64,000 nucleotides of DNA from Microbacterium oxydans (GCF_000956525.1 NZ_JYIW01000024.1:310001-374000); one strand, 5' to 3'; numbered from the stretch's first letter, positions 1 to 10,090 are shown. The notes: generated by a model not told the origin, from the letters alone. Translations and numbers: made by a program.

Positions 1-1284
1 TCGACGCAGCGCCTGGCGGATGTCGAACAATCCGCCCGAGATGTCTCCGCCGATCTCGGCCGGATTGATCGCTTCGCGAGCGGATGCCGGCACCGCATGA
101 TGCGCCAGGATGCGGTCGCGGAACCCGGGGGCGAAGCGTTCGATCTGCGCCGTGATGCGCTCGGTGGGGTCGAGGTCGGATCCAGCCGGCACGTGGATGT
201 ACGCCCACAGCACTGCGTTCCCGGCCGGTGCCCGCGTCGAATCGAACACCGACGGCTGCACGAGCAGGACGTACGGTCGATCGCTGACCCGGCCGGCAGC
301 GACCGCGTTCTCGCTCGCCCACACCTCGGCCCTCGTGCCGCCGAGGTGCACGGTCGGCGCGGTGGCGACATCGGCGTTCGCCCACGGCACCGGGCCGTCG
401 AGTGCGAAGTCGACCTTCGCGACGCCAGGCCCGTAGCGGTATCGGGTGAGGGTGCGAGCGTAGCCGGCGGGGATGTCGGAGTGCGTGAGGGCGAGACGCG
501 GGGAGGTGTTCAGCACGAGCAGGTCGCCACGACCGGGGTCGCCCCAGTCGAGTGCATCGAGGTCGGTGACGTGCACGTCGGTCTCGACGGTGCCGCCGCG
601 CACCTCGATATCGGCGACCAGCGCGTCGGCGATCGTCTGCGCCCCGCCGCGCGGGTACGCCCAGCCGCCGGCGTGCCCGTGCGCCGCGAGCAGCAACCCG
701 GCGGCGGCCGCGGCGAGGGAGGGGAGCGGGGCGTTCGCGTGGGCGACCACGCCCGACATCAGCGCGGCGGCCGCGTCGCCGAGGAACGCCGACGAGGCGA
801 GCGGGGTGCCCTGCTCCAGCATCCGGATCGCATACCGGGCGGCGGTGATCGGGTCGCCGGGGACGCGCAGCAGCTGATTGCCGGTGAAGTCGACCACGCC
901 GTCGATGTGCGTGCTCAGCGGGCGGAGTCGAGTCAGCCAGGCGTCGCCGTCGACACCGAGGCCGGCGGCGGTGCGTTCGATGTCGCGCCACGCGATGGCA
1001 GCGCGGCCTCCGTCGAGCGGATGCGCGTAGGAGATGTCCGGATGGATCCAGTCGACGCGATCGTCGAGACCGAATGCCCGGAAGATCGGGGAGGAGCGGG
1101 CAGCCGGATGCACCGCAGAGCACACGTCGTGACGGAATCCGGGAAGCGTGAGCTCCTGTGTTCGGAGGCCGCCGCCGATCGTCGAGGCCGACTCGAGCAC
1201 CCGCACGTCGTAGCCCGCACGGCCGAGCGCCACCCCCGCGGCGAGACCGTTCGGGCCAGAGCCGATCACGGTCGCTCGTGCCAT
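1..1284 (-). CDS. NAD(P)/FAD-dependent oxidoreductase, phytoene desaturase-like (3' end outside window)
   Basis: The first 428 codons of a gene that runs off the left edge. The N-terminus has the dinucleotide-binding motif (VIGSGPNGLAAGVALGRAG) followed by an acidic-ended strand (VRVLES) and a GGGLRT segment, the layout of the CrtI/phytoene desaturase and amine-oxidase-like flavoproteins. A later stretch (GGWAYPRGGAQTIADALV) fits the GG-motif substrate region of this family. Actinobacterial members of this group are often annotated as phytoene dehydrogenase but occur outside carotenoid clusters, and no carotenoid gene is seen here, so the substrate is unknown. ATG is at 1284; the hexamer GAGACT six bases before it is a weak leaderless-type -10. 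The gene diverges from the small gene at 1356. Confidence 0.8.
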   Translation of the reverse strand, partial: MARATVIGSGPNGLAAGVALGRAGYDVRVLESASTIGGGLRTQELTLPGFRHDVCSAVHPAARSSPIFRAFGLDDRVDWIHPDISYAHPLDGGRAAIAWRDIERTAAGLGVDGDAWLTRLRPLSTHIDGVVDFTGNQLLRVPGDPITAARYAIRMLEQGTPLASSAFLGDAAAALMSGVVAHANAPLPSLAAAAAGLLLAAHGHAGGWAYPRGGAQTIADALVADIEVRGGTVETDVHVTDLDALDWGDPGRGDLLVLNTSPRLALTHSDIPAGYARTLTRYRYGPGVAKVDFALDGPVPWANADVATAPTVHLGGTRAEVWASENAVAAGRVSDRPYVLLVQPSVFDSTRAPAGNAVLWAYIHVPAGSDLDPTERITAQIERFAPGFRDRILAHHAVPASAREAINPAEIGGDISGGLFDIRQALRR

Positions 1285-1355
1285 GACCTCAGTCTCGCAC
1301 GGTCACTCGACGCAGACGGTCGAAACCACCCCCAGGACGTGCGATCCTGGAACTG

Positions 1356-1841
1356 ATGAAAGAAGTACAGGGGCCGACCCCCGCAGGCACCTCACGTCCA
1401 TACCGTTCGCTCCCGGAAGCGCTGCGCGCGCACCGCATCGACCCGTCGAACCACGCGTTCATCACGGCCATCGTCGATGCGATCGGAATCAGCTCGTTCA
1501 TCGATCGAGGCCGCTACATCGAGGCGATCCGCCGCGGTGAAGGTGCACCACTGCACATCGGCCGCACGTACACGAACGGATTCACGGAAGACGAACGACT
1601 CGTCGTCGGCTCGGCGGCACTGCGACTGCAGCCGAGCGAGGGGCGGGCACCGCTCTTCTACGTCAGCCACCCGAGCGAGTTCATCCCGCTGACCCCGCAG
1701 CGTGCGCCGAAGCGCGCCACGACCCCTCGGGTCTCAGCGCCGCGGGAACGCCCGTCGAAGCCGGTCGAGGAGCGGGACTACGGCGTGTGCGACGTCTGCT
1801 TCATGGTGAAGACGCCCGCCGGCGGGTGCGGCTGCGACTGA
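1356..1841 (+). CDS. conserved hypothetical protein with C-terminal zinc-ribbon-like tail
   Basis: A 161-residue soluble protein of unknown function. The body (residues about 15-110) is mixed alpha/beta without a motif I recognise. It is followed by a proline/arginine-rich linker (about 112-142) and a cysteine cluster at the C-terminus (CDVC...GGCGC, four cysteines in the last 15 residues) that looks able to bind a metal. ATG at 1356 lacks a strong Shine-Dalgarno; the hexamer GATCCT seven bases upstream is a possible leaderless -10. It stands alone between the divergent FAD enzyme and a repeat-rich intergenic stretch. Proteins of this layout are, as far as I recall, common in Microbacteriaceae, but no role is known to me. 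Confidence 0.6.
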   Translation: MKEVQGPTPAGTSRPYRSLPEALRAHRIDPSNHAFITAIVDAIGISSFIDRGRYIEAIRRGEGAPLHIGRTYTNGFTEDERLVVGSAALRLQPSEGRAPLFYVSHPSEFIPLTPQRAPKRATTPRVSAPRERPSKPVEERDYGVCDVCFMVKTPAGGCGCD

Positions 1842-1851
1842 GGCGCGGGGC

Positions 1852-2004
1852 GCGCTTCGACAGGCTCAGCGACCCAGGGTGGCTCAGCGACCCAGCGTGA
1901 TGCGCGCTTCGACAGGCTCAGCGACCCAGTGGTGGCTCAGCGACCCAAGGGTGGCTCAGCGACCCAGGGTGGGTGAGGGGCGCTTCGACAGGCTCAGCGA
2001 CCCA
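1852..2004. repeat. cluster of short dispersed repeats (GCGCTTCGACAGGCTCAG family)
   Basis: Three full 25-bp copies (1852-1876, 1904-1928, 1980-2004) begin GCGCTTCGACAGGCTCAG and end CGACCCA. Three 14-bp half copies (GGCTCAGCGACCCA at 1881-1894, 1934-1947, 1953-1966) lie between them. Spacing is irregular, so this is not a CRISPR. The stretch lies between two convergent genes and contains no ORF worth calling. A diverged version of the same core lies inside the ABC exporter gene at 34252-34333. Confidence 0.85.
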
Positions 2005-2019
2005 GGGGTGATGGGCGGC

Positions 2020-3255
2020 TCAGACGAACGCGCTCATGCCGGTGATGTCGCGGCCGAGCAGCAACGCCTGCACGCTCTCGGTGCCCTCGTACGTGTGGAT
2101 GGCCTCGATGTCGGCGAGGTGCTGCATCACGCCGTTCTCCAACAGGATGCCGTTGCCGCCGAGCAGGTCTCGCGCCGTCGACGCCACACGCCTCGCGGCA
2201 CGCGTGTTGTGGAACTTCGCGAGTGAGGCCTGGGTCGGCCGCAGCTGGCCAGCCGTCTCGAGGTCGGCGAGGCGGCGGCAGTACAGCTGCATCGCGGTGA
2301 CGTCCTCGAGCATGTGGGTGAGCCGCTCCTGCACCATCTGGAACTTCGCGAGCGGTTTGCCGAACTGCACGCGCTCCGTGGCGTAGGCCAGTGCGGCCTC
2401 GTAGCAGGCGGTCGCGTGGCCGAGCGCCGACCAGGCGACGCCCGAGCGTGTGGCGTACAGCACGATCGAGGCGTCCTTGAAACTCTTCGTCCCCGGCAGT
2501 ACCGCGTCGAGCGGCACGCGGACGTCATCGAGCACGATGTGCGCCTGGTGGATCGCGCGCAGCGACGCCTTGCCGCGGATGACGGTGCCCGTGTAGCCGG
2601 GGGTGTCCTGCTCGACCAGGAAGCAGCGGACAGCACCGTGCTCCTCGGCGGTCTCATCGTCGACGCGGGCCCAAACGAAGGTGATGCCGCCCGAGGCGCC
2701 GTTGCCGATCCACTTCTTCGTGCCGCGGAGCACCCAGCTGTCGCCCTCGCGGCGGGCTGTGGTCTCGAGCGAGACGGAGTCGGAGCCGTGGTCTGGCTCG
2801 GTGAGCGCGAACGAACCGAGCACCGAGGCATCCGCGAGCCCTGTGAGCCAGCGCTCCTGCTGGGCCGGTGAGCCGAACAGGGCGAGCGTGCGCAGTGCGA
2901 GTCCGCCCTGCACGGCGAGGATCGTCCCCAGCGAGCCGTCGCCGCGCGAGATCTCCATGTTGACGAGGCCGGCGGCGAGCGGCGAGAGTCGCGTGAGCTC
3001 GGGGTGGTCGATGCCGTCGACGACGAGATCCATCTCGCCCATGCGTCTGGCGGCCTCGAGCGGATACTCGGCGCGGTCCCAGGCATCCGCCATCTGCGGC
3101 GCGACCTCGTCGACGTACGCCTTCGCACGATCCCAGGCCGCGCGATCGTCGGCGGGGATGTCGGAGAACACCGCGTAGTAGTCGGTGTCCTGGCGGCCGG
3201 TGATGTCGTACGAGGCGACGCGTTCGCCGGGGAACGGGGAGGCGTGGGTGCTCAT
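2020..3255 (-). CDS. acyl-CoA dehydrogenase family protein
   Basis: A 411-residue flavoprotein expected to oxidise an acyl-CoA to the 2-enoyl-CoA in the cytosol. The acyl-CoA dehydrogenase layout is complete: helical N-domain (about 30-150), beta domain with FALTEPDHGSD and KKWIGNG, and C-terminal helical domain with RVQFGKPL and the LLGGNGI motif. The probable catalytic base is Glu390 in HTYEGTE, the position used by glutaryl- and short-chain acyl-CoA dehydrogenases. ATG at 3255 has AAGGAG about seven bases upstream; the reading frame stays open farther upstream but overlaps the TetR gene and operator. It lies downstream of the TetR gene in the same direction, with a palindrome between them, so TetR control is likely. 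The substrate is not deducible. Confidence 0.88.
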   Translation of the reverse strand: MSTHASPFPGERVASYDITGRQDTDYYAVFSDIPADDRAAWDRAKAYVDEVAPQMADAWDRAEYPLEAARRMGEMDLVVDGIDHPELTRLSPLAAGLVNMEISRGDGSLGTILAVQGGLALRTLALFGSPAQQERWLTGLADASVLGSFALTEPDHGSDSVSLETTARREGDSWVLRGTKKWIGNGASGGITFVWARVDDETAEEHGAVRCFLVEQDTPGYTGTVIRGKASLRAIHQAHIVLDDVRVPLDAVLPGTKSFKDASIVLYATRSGVAWSALGHATACYEAALAYATERVQFGKPLAKFQMVQERLTHMLEDVTAMQLYCRRLADLETAGQLRPTQASLAKFHNTRAARRVASTARDLLGGNGILLENGVMQHLADIEAIHTYEGTESVQALLLGRDITGMSAFV

Positions 3256-3278
3256 GGAGGGCTCCTTCGGTGGCACCA

Positions 3279-3299
3279 AGTATCGTACGCCCCGATACT
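3279..3299. promoter_or_regulatory. probable TetR operator upstream of the acyl-CoA dehydrogenase gene
   Basis: A perfect inverted repeat: AGTATCG (3279-3285), 7-bp spacer, CGATACT (3293-3299). It lies 24 bases upstream of the dehydrogenase start codon and overlaps a possible -10 (TACGAT on the minus strand). Size and symmetry fit a TetR-family site, and the TetR gene is next door. Confidence 0.65.
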
Positions 3300-3356
3300 C
3301 GGTTCCACCACACGAGCCGCAGTCGTCACCGCTGCCCAGCAGTGGAGCGGCGGTGC

Positions 3357-4019
3357 TCAGTCGAGCTGCGTCTGCAGGCGGCGCGTGACCTCGGCGATCG
3401 GCATCGACCGCGGGAACACCGCGACCACGACGTCGTCCGGAGCGCTCTCCGGCTGTTCGGCGGCGACACCGTACCGGCGACGCACATCGGCCAGCGCGTT
3501 CTGCAGGGTCGAGAGCGGCACCTTCTTCGTGCCGCGGAGCAGCTGACGCAGCACGTGATTGTGCACGGCCGTCACGAGGGCGGCGAAGGCGACGGCGTCG
3601 AGCGGATCGACGCCCGGCAGCGCGCCGCGCAGGTACTCGTCGAATAGTCGCTCGTACCGGAACACCGTGATGATCTCGCGCTCGCGCAGCACCGGCACCT
3701 CGCGCACGATCCGATAGCGACGCCTGGCGAGCTCCGGATCGTTCGCGAAGTGCGAGAAGACGGATTCGGATGCGGCGCACACCGCGGCCCACGGATCGTC
3801 GTGCCCCTCGGCGAGGAACTCGCGCAACCGGTCGAGCAGCGCCTCGTGGTCGGCGAAGACGACGTCTTCCTTGCCGCCGAACTGGCGGAAGAAGGTCGAG
3901 CGAGATACGCCTGCGGCCTTGGCGATCTGCTCGACGGACGTCTGATCGAACCCCTGCGCGGCGAAGAGCTCGAGCGCGGCGGCGACGACGCCGGTGCGCA
4001 GTTCTGCGGATTCGTGCAT
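3357..4019 (-). CDS. TetR/AcrR family transcriptional regulator
   Basis: A 220-residue one-component regulator. Residues about 10-55 form the TetR DNA-binding domain ([33 protein letters not shown], given here as two adjoining pieces: [18 protein letters not shown] and [15 protein letters not shown]), ending in the usual [11 protein letters not shown]. The remainder is a helical ligand and dimer domain. It precedes the acyl-CoA dehydrogenase gene and probably represses it through the palindrome at 3279-3299. ATG at 4019 lies six bases after a TAGGCT box, so its mRNA is probably leaderless. It diverges from sucC. A fatty-acyl or acyl-CoA effector would suit the neighbour but is a guess. Confidence 0.88.
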   Translation of the reverse strand: MHESAELRTGVVAAALELFAAQGFDQTSVEQIAKAAGVSRSTFFRQFGGKEDVVFADHEALLDRLREFLAEGHDDPWAAVCAASESVFSHFANDPELARRRYRIVREVPVLREREIITVFRYERLFDEYLRGALPGVDPLDAVAFAALVTAVHNHVLRQLLRGTKKVPLSTLQNALADVRRRYGVAAEQPESAPDDVVVAVFPRSMPIAEVTRRLQTQLD

Positions 4020-4025
4020 GGCGAA

Positions 4026-4031
4026 AGCCTA
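4026..4031 (-). promoter_or_regulatory. -10 box TAGGCT, leaderless promoter of the TetR gene
   Basis: TAGGCT on the minus strand ends six bases before the ATG at 4019. This is the spacing at which transcription starts on or beside the start codon. Confidence 0.6.
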
Positions 4032-4086
4032 GACCTCAGTGCGCTGCGCGCGCAGACGGGCAACAGGAGCGCTCAGATCCAGGTAG

Positions 4087-4092
4087 TAGGCT
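4087..4092 (+). promoter_or_regulatory. probable -10 box TAGGCT of sucC
   Basis: TAGGCT matches the TAGNCT hexamers seen before other genes here. It would give a leader of about 60 bases ahead of the sucC start, which has its own GAAGG Shine-Dalgarno. No convincing -35 is seen. Confidence 0.4.
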
Positions 4093-4157
4093 GGGGGACT
4101 GGTCGATGTCTCGACATCGAGAGAATTACCAGACAGCAGCCCAGTGAAGGAACCACA

Positions 4158-5324
4158 GTGGATCTGTACGAGTACCAGGCACGAGACGTTTTCGAAAAGT
4201 ACGGAGTGCCGGTTCTCGCCGGCATCGTCGCGGACACCCCTGAAGAGGTGAGGGCGGCTGCCGAGAAGATCGGCGGAGTGGTCGTCGTCAAGGCTCAGGT
4301 GAAGACCGGCGGCCGTGGAAAGGCGGGCGGCGTCAAGGTCGCCAAGACGCCCGACGAGGCGTACGAGGCAGCGAAGGCCATCCTCGGCCTCGACATCAAG
4401 GGCCACGTCGTCAAGCGCGTCATGGTCGCCCAGGGTGCACGCATCGCCGAGGAGTTCTACTTCTCCGTGCTGCTCGACCGCGCCAACCGCTCCTACCTGA
4501 GCCTCTGCTCGGTCGAGGGCGGCATGGAGATCGAGGAGCTCGCAGTCGAGCGTCCCGAGGCGCTCGCCCGCGTCGAGGTCAACCCGCTCACGGGTATCGA
4601 CAAGGCGAAGGCCGTCGAGATCGCCCGCGCGGCGAACTTCCCCGAAGACCTCATCGAGAAGGTCTCCGACGTCTTCGTGAAGCTCTTCGACGTCTACAAG
4701 GGCGAGGACGCGACGCTGGTCGAGGTCAACCCGCTGGTCCGCACCGAAGAGGGCGACATCATCGCGCTCGACGGCAAGGTCACGCTCGACGACAACGCCT
4801 CCGAGATCCGTCACCCCGAGCACGAAGCGCTCGAGGACAAGGACGCCGCCGACCCGCTCGAGGCCAAGGCCAAGGCATCCGGCCTCAACTACGTGAAGCT
4901 CGACGGCGAGGTCGGCATCATCGGCAACGGCGCAGGACTCGTCATGTCGACGCTCGACGTCGTCGCCTACGCGGGCGAGAACCACAACGGCGTCAAGCCG
5001 GCCAACTTCCTCGACATCGGCGGCGGCGCCTCGGCTGCGGTCATGGCCGCAGGCCTCGACGTCATCCTGAACGACCCGCAGGTCAAGAGCGTGTTCGTCA
5101 ACGTCTTCGGTGGCATCACGGCGTGCGACGCCGTGGCCAACGGCATCAAGGGCGCACTCGAGACGCTGGGAGCGACTGCCTCCAAGCCGCTCGTCGTGCG
5201 CCTCGACGGCAACCGCGTCGACGAGGGTCGCGCGATCCTCGCCGAGTACGCGCACCCGCTCGTCACCCTGGCCGCCACCATGGACGAGGGCGCCGACAAG
5301 GCCGCCGAGCTCGCCAACGCTTGA
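4158..5324 (+). CDS. sucC: succinyl-CoA synthetase (ADP-forming), beta subunit
   Basis: 388 residues, the normal length. With SucD it interconverts succinyl-CoA and succinate with substrate-level phosphorylation in the TCA cycle. The start is GTG at 4158 ([19 protein letters not shown]) with GAAGG upstream; the open frame continues upstream without family similarity. The N-terminal ATP-grasp domain shows [17 protein letters not shown] and EVNPLV; the C-terminal CoA-ligase domain shows [11 protein letters not shown] and FLDIGGGAS. sucD follows after 27 bases. Confidence 0.98.
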   Translation: MDLYEYQARDVFEKYGVPVLAGIVADTPEEVRAAAEKIGGVVVVKAQVKTGGRGKAGGVKVAKTPDEAYEAAKAILGLDIKGHVVKRVMVAQGARIAEEFYFSVLLDRANRSYLSLCSVEGGMEIEELAVERPEALARVEVNPLTGIDKAKAVEIARAANFPEDLIEKVSDVFVKLFDVYKGEDATLVEVNPLVRTEEGDIIALDGKVTLDDNASEIRHPEHEALEDKDAADPLEAKAKASGLNYVKLDGEVGIIGNGAGLVMSTLDVVAYAGENHNGVKPANFLDIGGGASAAVMAAGLDVILNDPQVKSVFVNVFGGITACDAVANGIKGALETLGATASKPLVVRLDGNRVDEGRAILAEYAHPLVTLAATMDEGADKAAELANA

Positions 5325-6254
<930 letters not shown>

Positions 6255-6272
6255 TCTGAGTTACGCTTGATA

Positions 6273-6304
6273 AGAAGGCCCCGGACTCCACTCTGGGGCC
6301 TTCT
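6273..6304 (+). terminator. intrinsic terminator of sucCD
   Basis: AGAAGGCCCC (6273-6282) pairs perfectly with GGGGCCTTCT (6295-6304), followed by a short T run, 19 bases after the sucD stop. Confidence 0.85.
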
Positions 6305-6404
6305 TTCATGCCCGGGTGCGAGATCGAGTCCGGACATCGGATCACCTGCTCCAGGAGGTGTCTCCGGTCGACCGGAGCGTTCGGCGCGGTGCCATGGGAT
6401 GCGA

Positions 6405-6438
6405 AAGAGGGGCGGATGCCGCAGCATCCGCCCCTCTT
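6405..6438 (-). terminator. intrinsic terminator of the purine permease gene
   Basis: 15-bp perfect arms (6405-6419 and 6424-6438, core GGGGCGGATGC) around a 4-base loop. It lies just after the permease stop, and on the minus strand the arm runs into TTTC. Confidence 0.8.
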
Positions 6439-6450
6439 CGAATCAGTGCG

Positions 6451-7923
6451 TCAGACCGCGACGCCGAACAGGGCCTCGATCGGACCGCGTGCGAAGAACA
6501 GCACGAATCCGGCGGCGACGACCCAGAGCAGCGGGCTGACCTTCCTGGCCTTGCCGGACAGCGCCTGCACGAGCACCCAGCTCACGAAGCCCGCACCGAT
6601 GCCGTTGGCGATCGAGTAGGTCAGCGGCATCACCGTCACGGTGAGGAACACCGGCAGCAGCACGCTGAAGTCGCCCAGATCGATGTACTTGATCTGCGCC
6701 ATCATCATGGCGCCGACGATCACCAGCGCCGCGGCCGCGATCTCGGTCGGCACGATCGAGGTGAGCGGGGTGAGGAACATCGCGAGCAGGAAGATCGCAC
6801 CGGTCACGACGTTCGCGAGACCCGTACGGGCTCCTTCGCCGATGCCGGCGCCGGATTCGATGAACACGGTGCTCGACGACGACGAGGTGGCACCACCCGC
6901 GATCGCGCCGACACCCTCGACGATCAGCGCCGACTTGATGCGCGGGAAGTCGCCCTTCTCGTCGGCGAGGCCGGCTTCCTTCGCGAGGCCGGTCATGGTG
7001 CCCATGGCGTCGAAGAAGTTCGAGAACACGAGCGTGAACACGATCATGACGAGGGCGACGAGGCTGACCTTGTTGAAGTCGAACCCGAAGTCGACCGCAC
7101 CGACCAGGCTGAGGTCGGGGAAGCTGACCGGGGAACCGGTGAGCGCGGGGACGGTCAGGCTCCAGCCGCCGGGGTTGAGCTCGCCGTCGGAACCGATCTG
7201 CGGACCGAGGTGCCAGATCGCCTCGACGATCACCGCCAGCACGGTGCCGGAGACGAGACCGATCAGCAGACCGCCCTTGACCTTGCGGGCCACGAGGATG
7301 CCGGTGAGGATCAACGTCGCGACGAACAGCAGGGTGGGAACCGTCGCGATCGAGCCGGCGATGCCGAGTCCGACCGGGGGTGATGCCGCGCCTGTGGCGG
7401 TGACGAACCCGGAGTTCACGAAACCGATGAAGGCGATGAAGAAGCCGATGCCGACGGTGATCGCGATCTTCAGCTGGAACGGCACGGCGTCGAAGATCAG
7501 CTTGCGAAGGCCGGTCGCTGCGAGCAGCACGATCACGATGCCGTTGATCATCACGAGCGCCATCGCCTCGGCCCAGGTGACCTGGCCGACGACGGAGAAC
7601 GCGACGAAGGCGTTGATGCCGAGGCCGGCGGCGAAGCCGAACGGCAGGCGGGTGACGAGACCGAACAGGATCGTCATGACACCGGCGGTCAGCGCGGTCG
7701 CGGCGCCGACGGCGCTGAAGTTCAGCGTGGTGCCGTCGACATCTGCGGCGCCGGTGAGGATGATCGGGTTGAGGATCACGATGTAGGCCATGGTGACGAA
7801 CGTCACCAGACCACCTCGAACCTCTGTGCCGACAGTGGATCCGCGTTTGCTGATCTCGAAGAATCGATCGAGTGCGTTCTTGGGCTCCGCGGTCGCGGGA
7901 GCAGGGGACGGGGCAGTTGTCAT
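6451..7923 (-). CDS. NCS2 family (AzgA-like) purine permease
   Basis: 490 residues and about 12 hydrophobic helices. Close in layout to the AzgA/PbuG branch of NCS2, which imports adenine, guanine and hypoxanthine by proton symport. Supporting motifs are TFVTMAYIVILNP near the N-terminus, AAGLGINAFVAF, and SSSSTVFIESGAGIGEGAR with TGLA in the second half. ATG at 7923 has GGAGG eight bases upstream; the frame stays open upstream but overlaps the divergent gene's promoter region. A purine role fits the nearby purN and purH, but direct regulation by purines is not visible: there is no purine riboswitch. Confidence 0.9.
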   Translation of the reverse strand: MTTAPSPAPATAEPKNALDRFFEISKRGSTVGTEVRGGLVTFVTMAYIVILNPIILTGAADVDGTTLNFSAVGAATALTAGVMTILFGLVTRLPFGFAAGLGINAFVAFSVVGQVTWAEAMALVMINGIVIVLLAATGLRKLIFDAVPFQLKIAITVGIGFFIAFIGFVNSGFVTATGAASPPVGLGIAGSIATVPTLLFVATLILTGILVARKVKGGLLIGLVSGTVLAVIVEAIWHLGPQIGSDGELNPGGWSLTVPALTGSPVSFPDLSLVGAVDFGFDFNKVSLVALVMIVFTLVFSNFFDAMGTMTGLAKEAGLADEKGDFPRIKSALIVEGVGAIAGGATSSSSSTVFIESGAGIGEGARTGLANVVTGAIFLLAMFLTPLTSIVPTEIAAAALVIVGAMMMAQIKYIDLGDFSVLLPVFLTVTVMPLTYSIANGIGAGFVSWVLVQALSGKARKVSPLLWVVAAGFVLFFARGPIEALFGVAV

Positions 7924-8001
7924 CGGGGGAACCTCCGGAGGAGACGATATCGTGTCGCCCGCACCCGCGCGCGCCCCCGGGTCGCCCTCGGGTTCTCGTC
8001 G

Positions 8002-8007
8002 TAGTCT
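8002..8007 (+). promoter_or_regulatory. -10 box TAGTCT of the PerM-like gene
   Basis: TAGTCT ends nine bases before the ATG at 8017 and would give a leader of only a few bases. The permease gene diverges from here. Confidence 0.45.
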
Positions 8008-8016
8008 CGAAACGCT

Positions 8017-9429
8017 ATGCAACGCCTCCTCGTCGCGCTCCTCGCTGCCATCGACGCCGCCATCGCGGCCGCCGTCGGTCTCGTCGTGCTGCTCGCGCCG
8101 CTGACCCTGCTGTGGACCCTCGCATTCGGCATCACGGCCGATTGGGGCGCCCTCTGGCCGCTCACCGGCACACTGTGGGCGTTCGGCCACGGTGTGCCGA
8201 TCGACGTGGCGATCCCGCCCGAACTCATCGTCGCCCTCGCGATCCCCGCAGAGGCTGCTGCGTTCACGGTCTCGATCACCCCGCTGGCGTTCCTGCTGTT
8301 CACGGTGCTGTTCGCGGCACGCTCAGGTGCCAGGGCCGCGAAGGCTGGCGCCTGGGCGACCGGCGTGCTCTCCGGCGCGATCGTGTTCGCCGCGATCAGT
8401 GCGACGGTCGCGTTCACGTCGCACGTGGTGGCAGCCGAGACCCCGCTCGTGCTCGCCATCGTGCTGCCGGCCGCCGCGTATCTGGTCGGCGCGCTGTTCG
8501 GCGCCGTGCGCATCGCCTGGGAGGACGGCGACGGCGGTGTGCTCGACGCGCTGCATGATCTCGTCGACTCCTGGGGCGACTGGGGACCGGTGCCGGCCGC
8601 CATCGTCAGAGGCACCGCCTTCGTGCTGGTCGCCGTGCTCGGTGCCGGTGCGCTCGCCGTGGCGGTGATGACGCTGCTGCGTGGCGGCGAGGTCGTCGCG
8701 CTGTTCCAGTCCGCTCGCGTCGACGCGCTGGGCGCGGTCATCATGACGCTCGGGCAGCTCGTCTACCTCCCGACCATGATCGTCTGGGCGGTGTCGTGGC
8801 TCGCCGGCCCCGGCTTCGCCGTCGGCGTCGGCACCGCCGTCTCACCCGCAGGCACGCAGCTCGGCGTGGTCCCCGGCATCCCGATCTTCGGTCTGCTGCC
8901 GGCGAACAGCTCGATCTGGATGCTGATCGTCATCCTGGTCCCGGTCGGCGCGGGTGCGTTCGCCGGGTGGGCCGTGCGCTCGCGTCTGGTCTGGGAGGAC
9001 ACCCCGCTCACGATGGGGCCTCGTGCCGCCATCGCCGGCGGCATCGGTGTCGTCACCGCGGGCCTCGCCGCCCTCGCGGCCGTGCTGGCCTCGGGCTCGA
9101 TCGGACCAGGACGGCTGACCGAGGTCGGCCCGGCCCCGCTGCCGTTCGCGCTCGCGCTCGGCGCCGAGGTGCTGCTCGGCGCCGCGATCCTGCTGCTCGC
9201 GCCCCGGCACCGCGACGAGCTCGCCGAGGAGCGCACCGACCGCTGGAACGCCGAGATGACCACGGTGTCGTCGTGGGACGAGGTGGCACCCGAGGGTGCG
9301 GTCTGGCCGAGCGCTGCCACGGCCTGGCCGTCGGACGGCGAGACCGGAGGTGTCCCCATCGGTTCTGCCGACGACACGGCGCCGCTCGATCTCGACCGGT
9401 TCCGTCCCCCGGACAGCCCGAGGGACTGA
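8017..9429 (+). CDS. DUF6350 / PerM-like integral membrane protein
   Basis: 470 residues, mostly hydrophobic, with roughly ten membrane helices and a hydrophilic acidic C-terminal tail (about 395-470). Identification rests on the DUF6350-like pattern and above all on position: the mycobacterial PerM gene also lies directly before purN-purH and close behind sucCD. Mycobacterial PerM is reported to act in cell division and persistence; whether the protein here does the same is inference. ATG at 8017 has no clear Shine-Dalgarno and lies just after a TAGTCT box. Confidence 0.75.
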   Translation: MQRLLVALLAAIDAAIAAAVGLVVLLAPLTLLWTLAFGITADWGALWPLTGTLWAFGHGVPIDVAIPPELIVALAIPAEAAAFTVSITPLAFLLFTVLFAARSGARAAKAGAWATGVLSGAIVFAAISATVAFTSHVVAAETPLVLAIVLPAAAYLVGALFGAVRIAWEDGDGGVLDALHDLVDSWGDWGPVPAAIVRGTAFVLVAVLGAGALAVAVMTLLRGGEVVALFQSARVDALGAVIMTLGQLVYLPTMIVWAVSWLAGPGFAVGVGTAVSPAGTQLGVVPGIPIFGLLPANSSIWMLIVILVPVGAGAFAGWAVRSRLVWEDTPLTMGPRAAIAGGIGVVTAGLAALAAVLASGSIGPGRLTEVGPAPLPFALALGAEVLLGAAILLLAPRHRDELAEERTDRWNAEMTTVSSWDEVAPEGAVWPSAATAWPSDGETGGVPIGSADDTAPLDLDRFRPPDSPRD

Positions 9430-9490
9430 CGCCAGTCGGCCGGCGGTCCGCAGGGCCGACTCACGGACGGAACAGCGGCGCGGCCCCGGG

Positions 9491-9496
9491 TAGACT
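9491..9496 (+). promoter_or_regulatory. -10 box TAGACT, leaderless promoter of purN
   Basis: TAGACT ends six bases before the GTG at 9503, and no Shine-Dalgarno lies between them, so the transcript probably begins at or beside the start codon. Confidence 0.65.
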
Positions 9497-9502
9497 TGGC
9501 GC

Positions 9503-10090
9503 GTGCTCACGGTCGCCGTTCTCATCTCGGGCACCGGCTCGAACCTTCGCGCCCTCCTCGAGGCTGCTCGCCATCCCGATTTTCCTGCGCGGGTCGTCGT
9601 CGTCGGCGCCGACCGCGAGGCCGACGGACTCGCCCACGCGGAGGAGTTCGGCATCCCGAGCTTCACGGTCCCGTGGCACGAGCACGAGAGTCGCGAGGCC
9701 TGGGGCGATGAGGTCGCCAGGCAGCTCGACGTGTGGTCGCCCGACCTCGTCGTGCTCAGCGGTCTCATGCGGCTGCTGCCGCCATCGCTGGTGGCCCGCT
9801 ACTCACCGCGTCTGATCAACACGCACCCGGCGTTCCTGCCCGAGTTCCCCGGCGCGCACGGTGTGCGCGACGCGCTGTCCTCCGGAGCGACGCAGACCGG
9901 GGCGAGTGTCATCGTCGTCGACGACGGCGTCGACACCGGACCGATCCTGGCGCAGGAGCGCATCGAGATCGTCCCCGGCGACACCGAGCACAGCCTGCAC
10001 GAGCGCATCAAGCCCGTCGAGCGACGCCTGCTGATCGACGTGGTCCGCGGCATCGCGACCGGCGAGCTCGCACTGACCCCCGCATCCTGA
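9503..10090 (+). CDS. purN: phosphoribosylglycinamide formyltransferase 1 (GART)
   Basis: 195 residues, normal for PurN. Transfers the formyl group of 10-formyl-tetrahydrofolate to GAR in step three of purine synthesis. The catalytic triad sits at the same numbers as in the E. coli enzyme: Asn106 and His108 ([13 protein letters not shown]) and Asp144 ([10 protein letters not shown]). The N-terminal LISGTGSNL phosphate loop is intact. The start is GTG at 9503 behind a leaderless promoter. purH follows after 40 bases. Confidence 0.97.
   Translation: MLTVAVLISGTGSNLRALLEAARHPDFPARVVVVGADREADGLAHAEEFGIPSFTVPWHEHESREAWGDEVARQLDVWSPDLVVLSGLMRLLPPSLVARYSPRLINTHPAFLPEFPGAHGVRDALSSGATQTGASVIVVDDGVDTGPILAQERIEIVPGDTEHSLHERIKPVERRLLIDVVRGIATGELALTPAS

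Noticed and set aside
1852..2004. Possible CRISPR array
   Set aside because: Spacing between repeats is irregular, repeats are nested half copies, and there are no cas genes or distinct spacers.
6362..6378. Inverted repeat CTCCGGTCGACCGGAG near the sucCD terminator as a regulatory site
   Set aside because: It lies between two convergent terminators with no promoter to control; best seen as incidental or a secondary terminator element.
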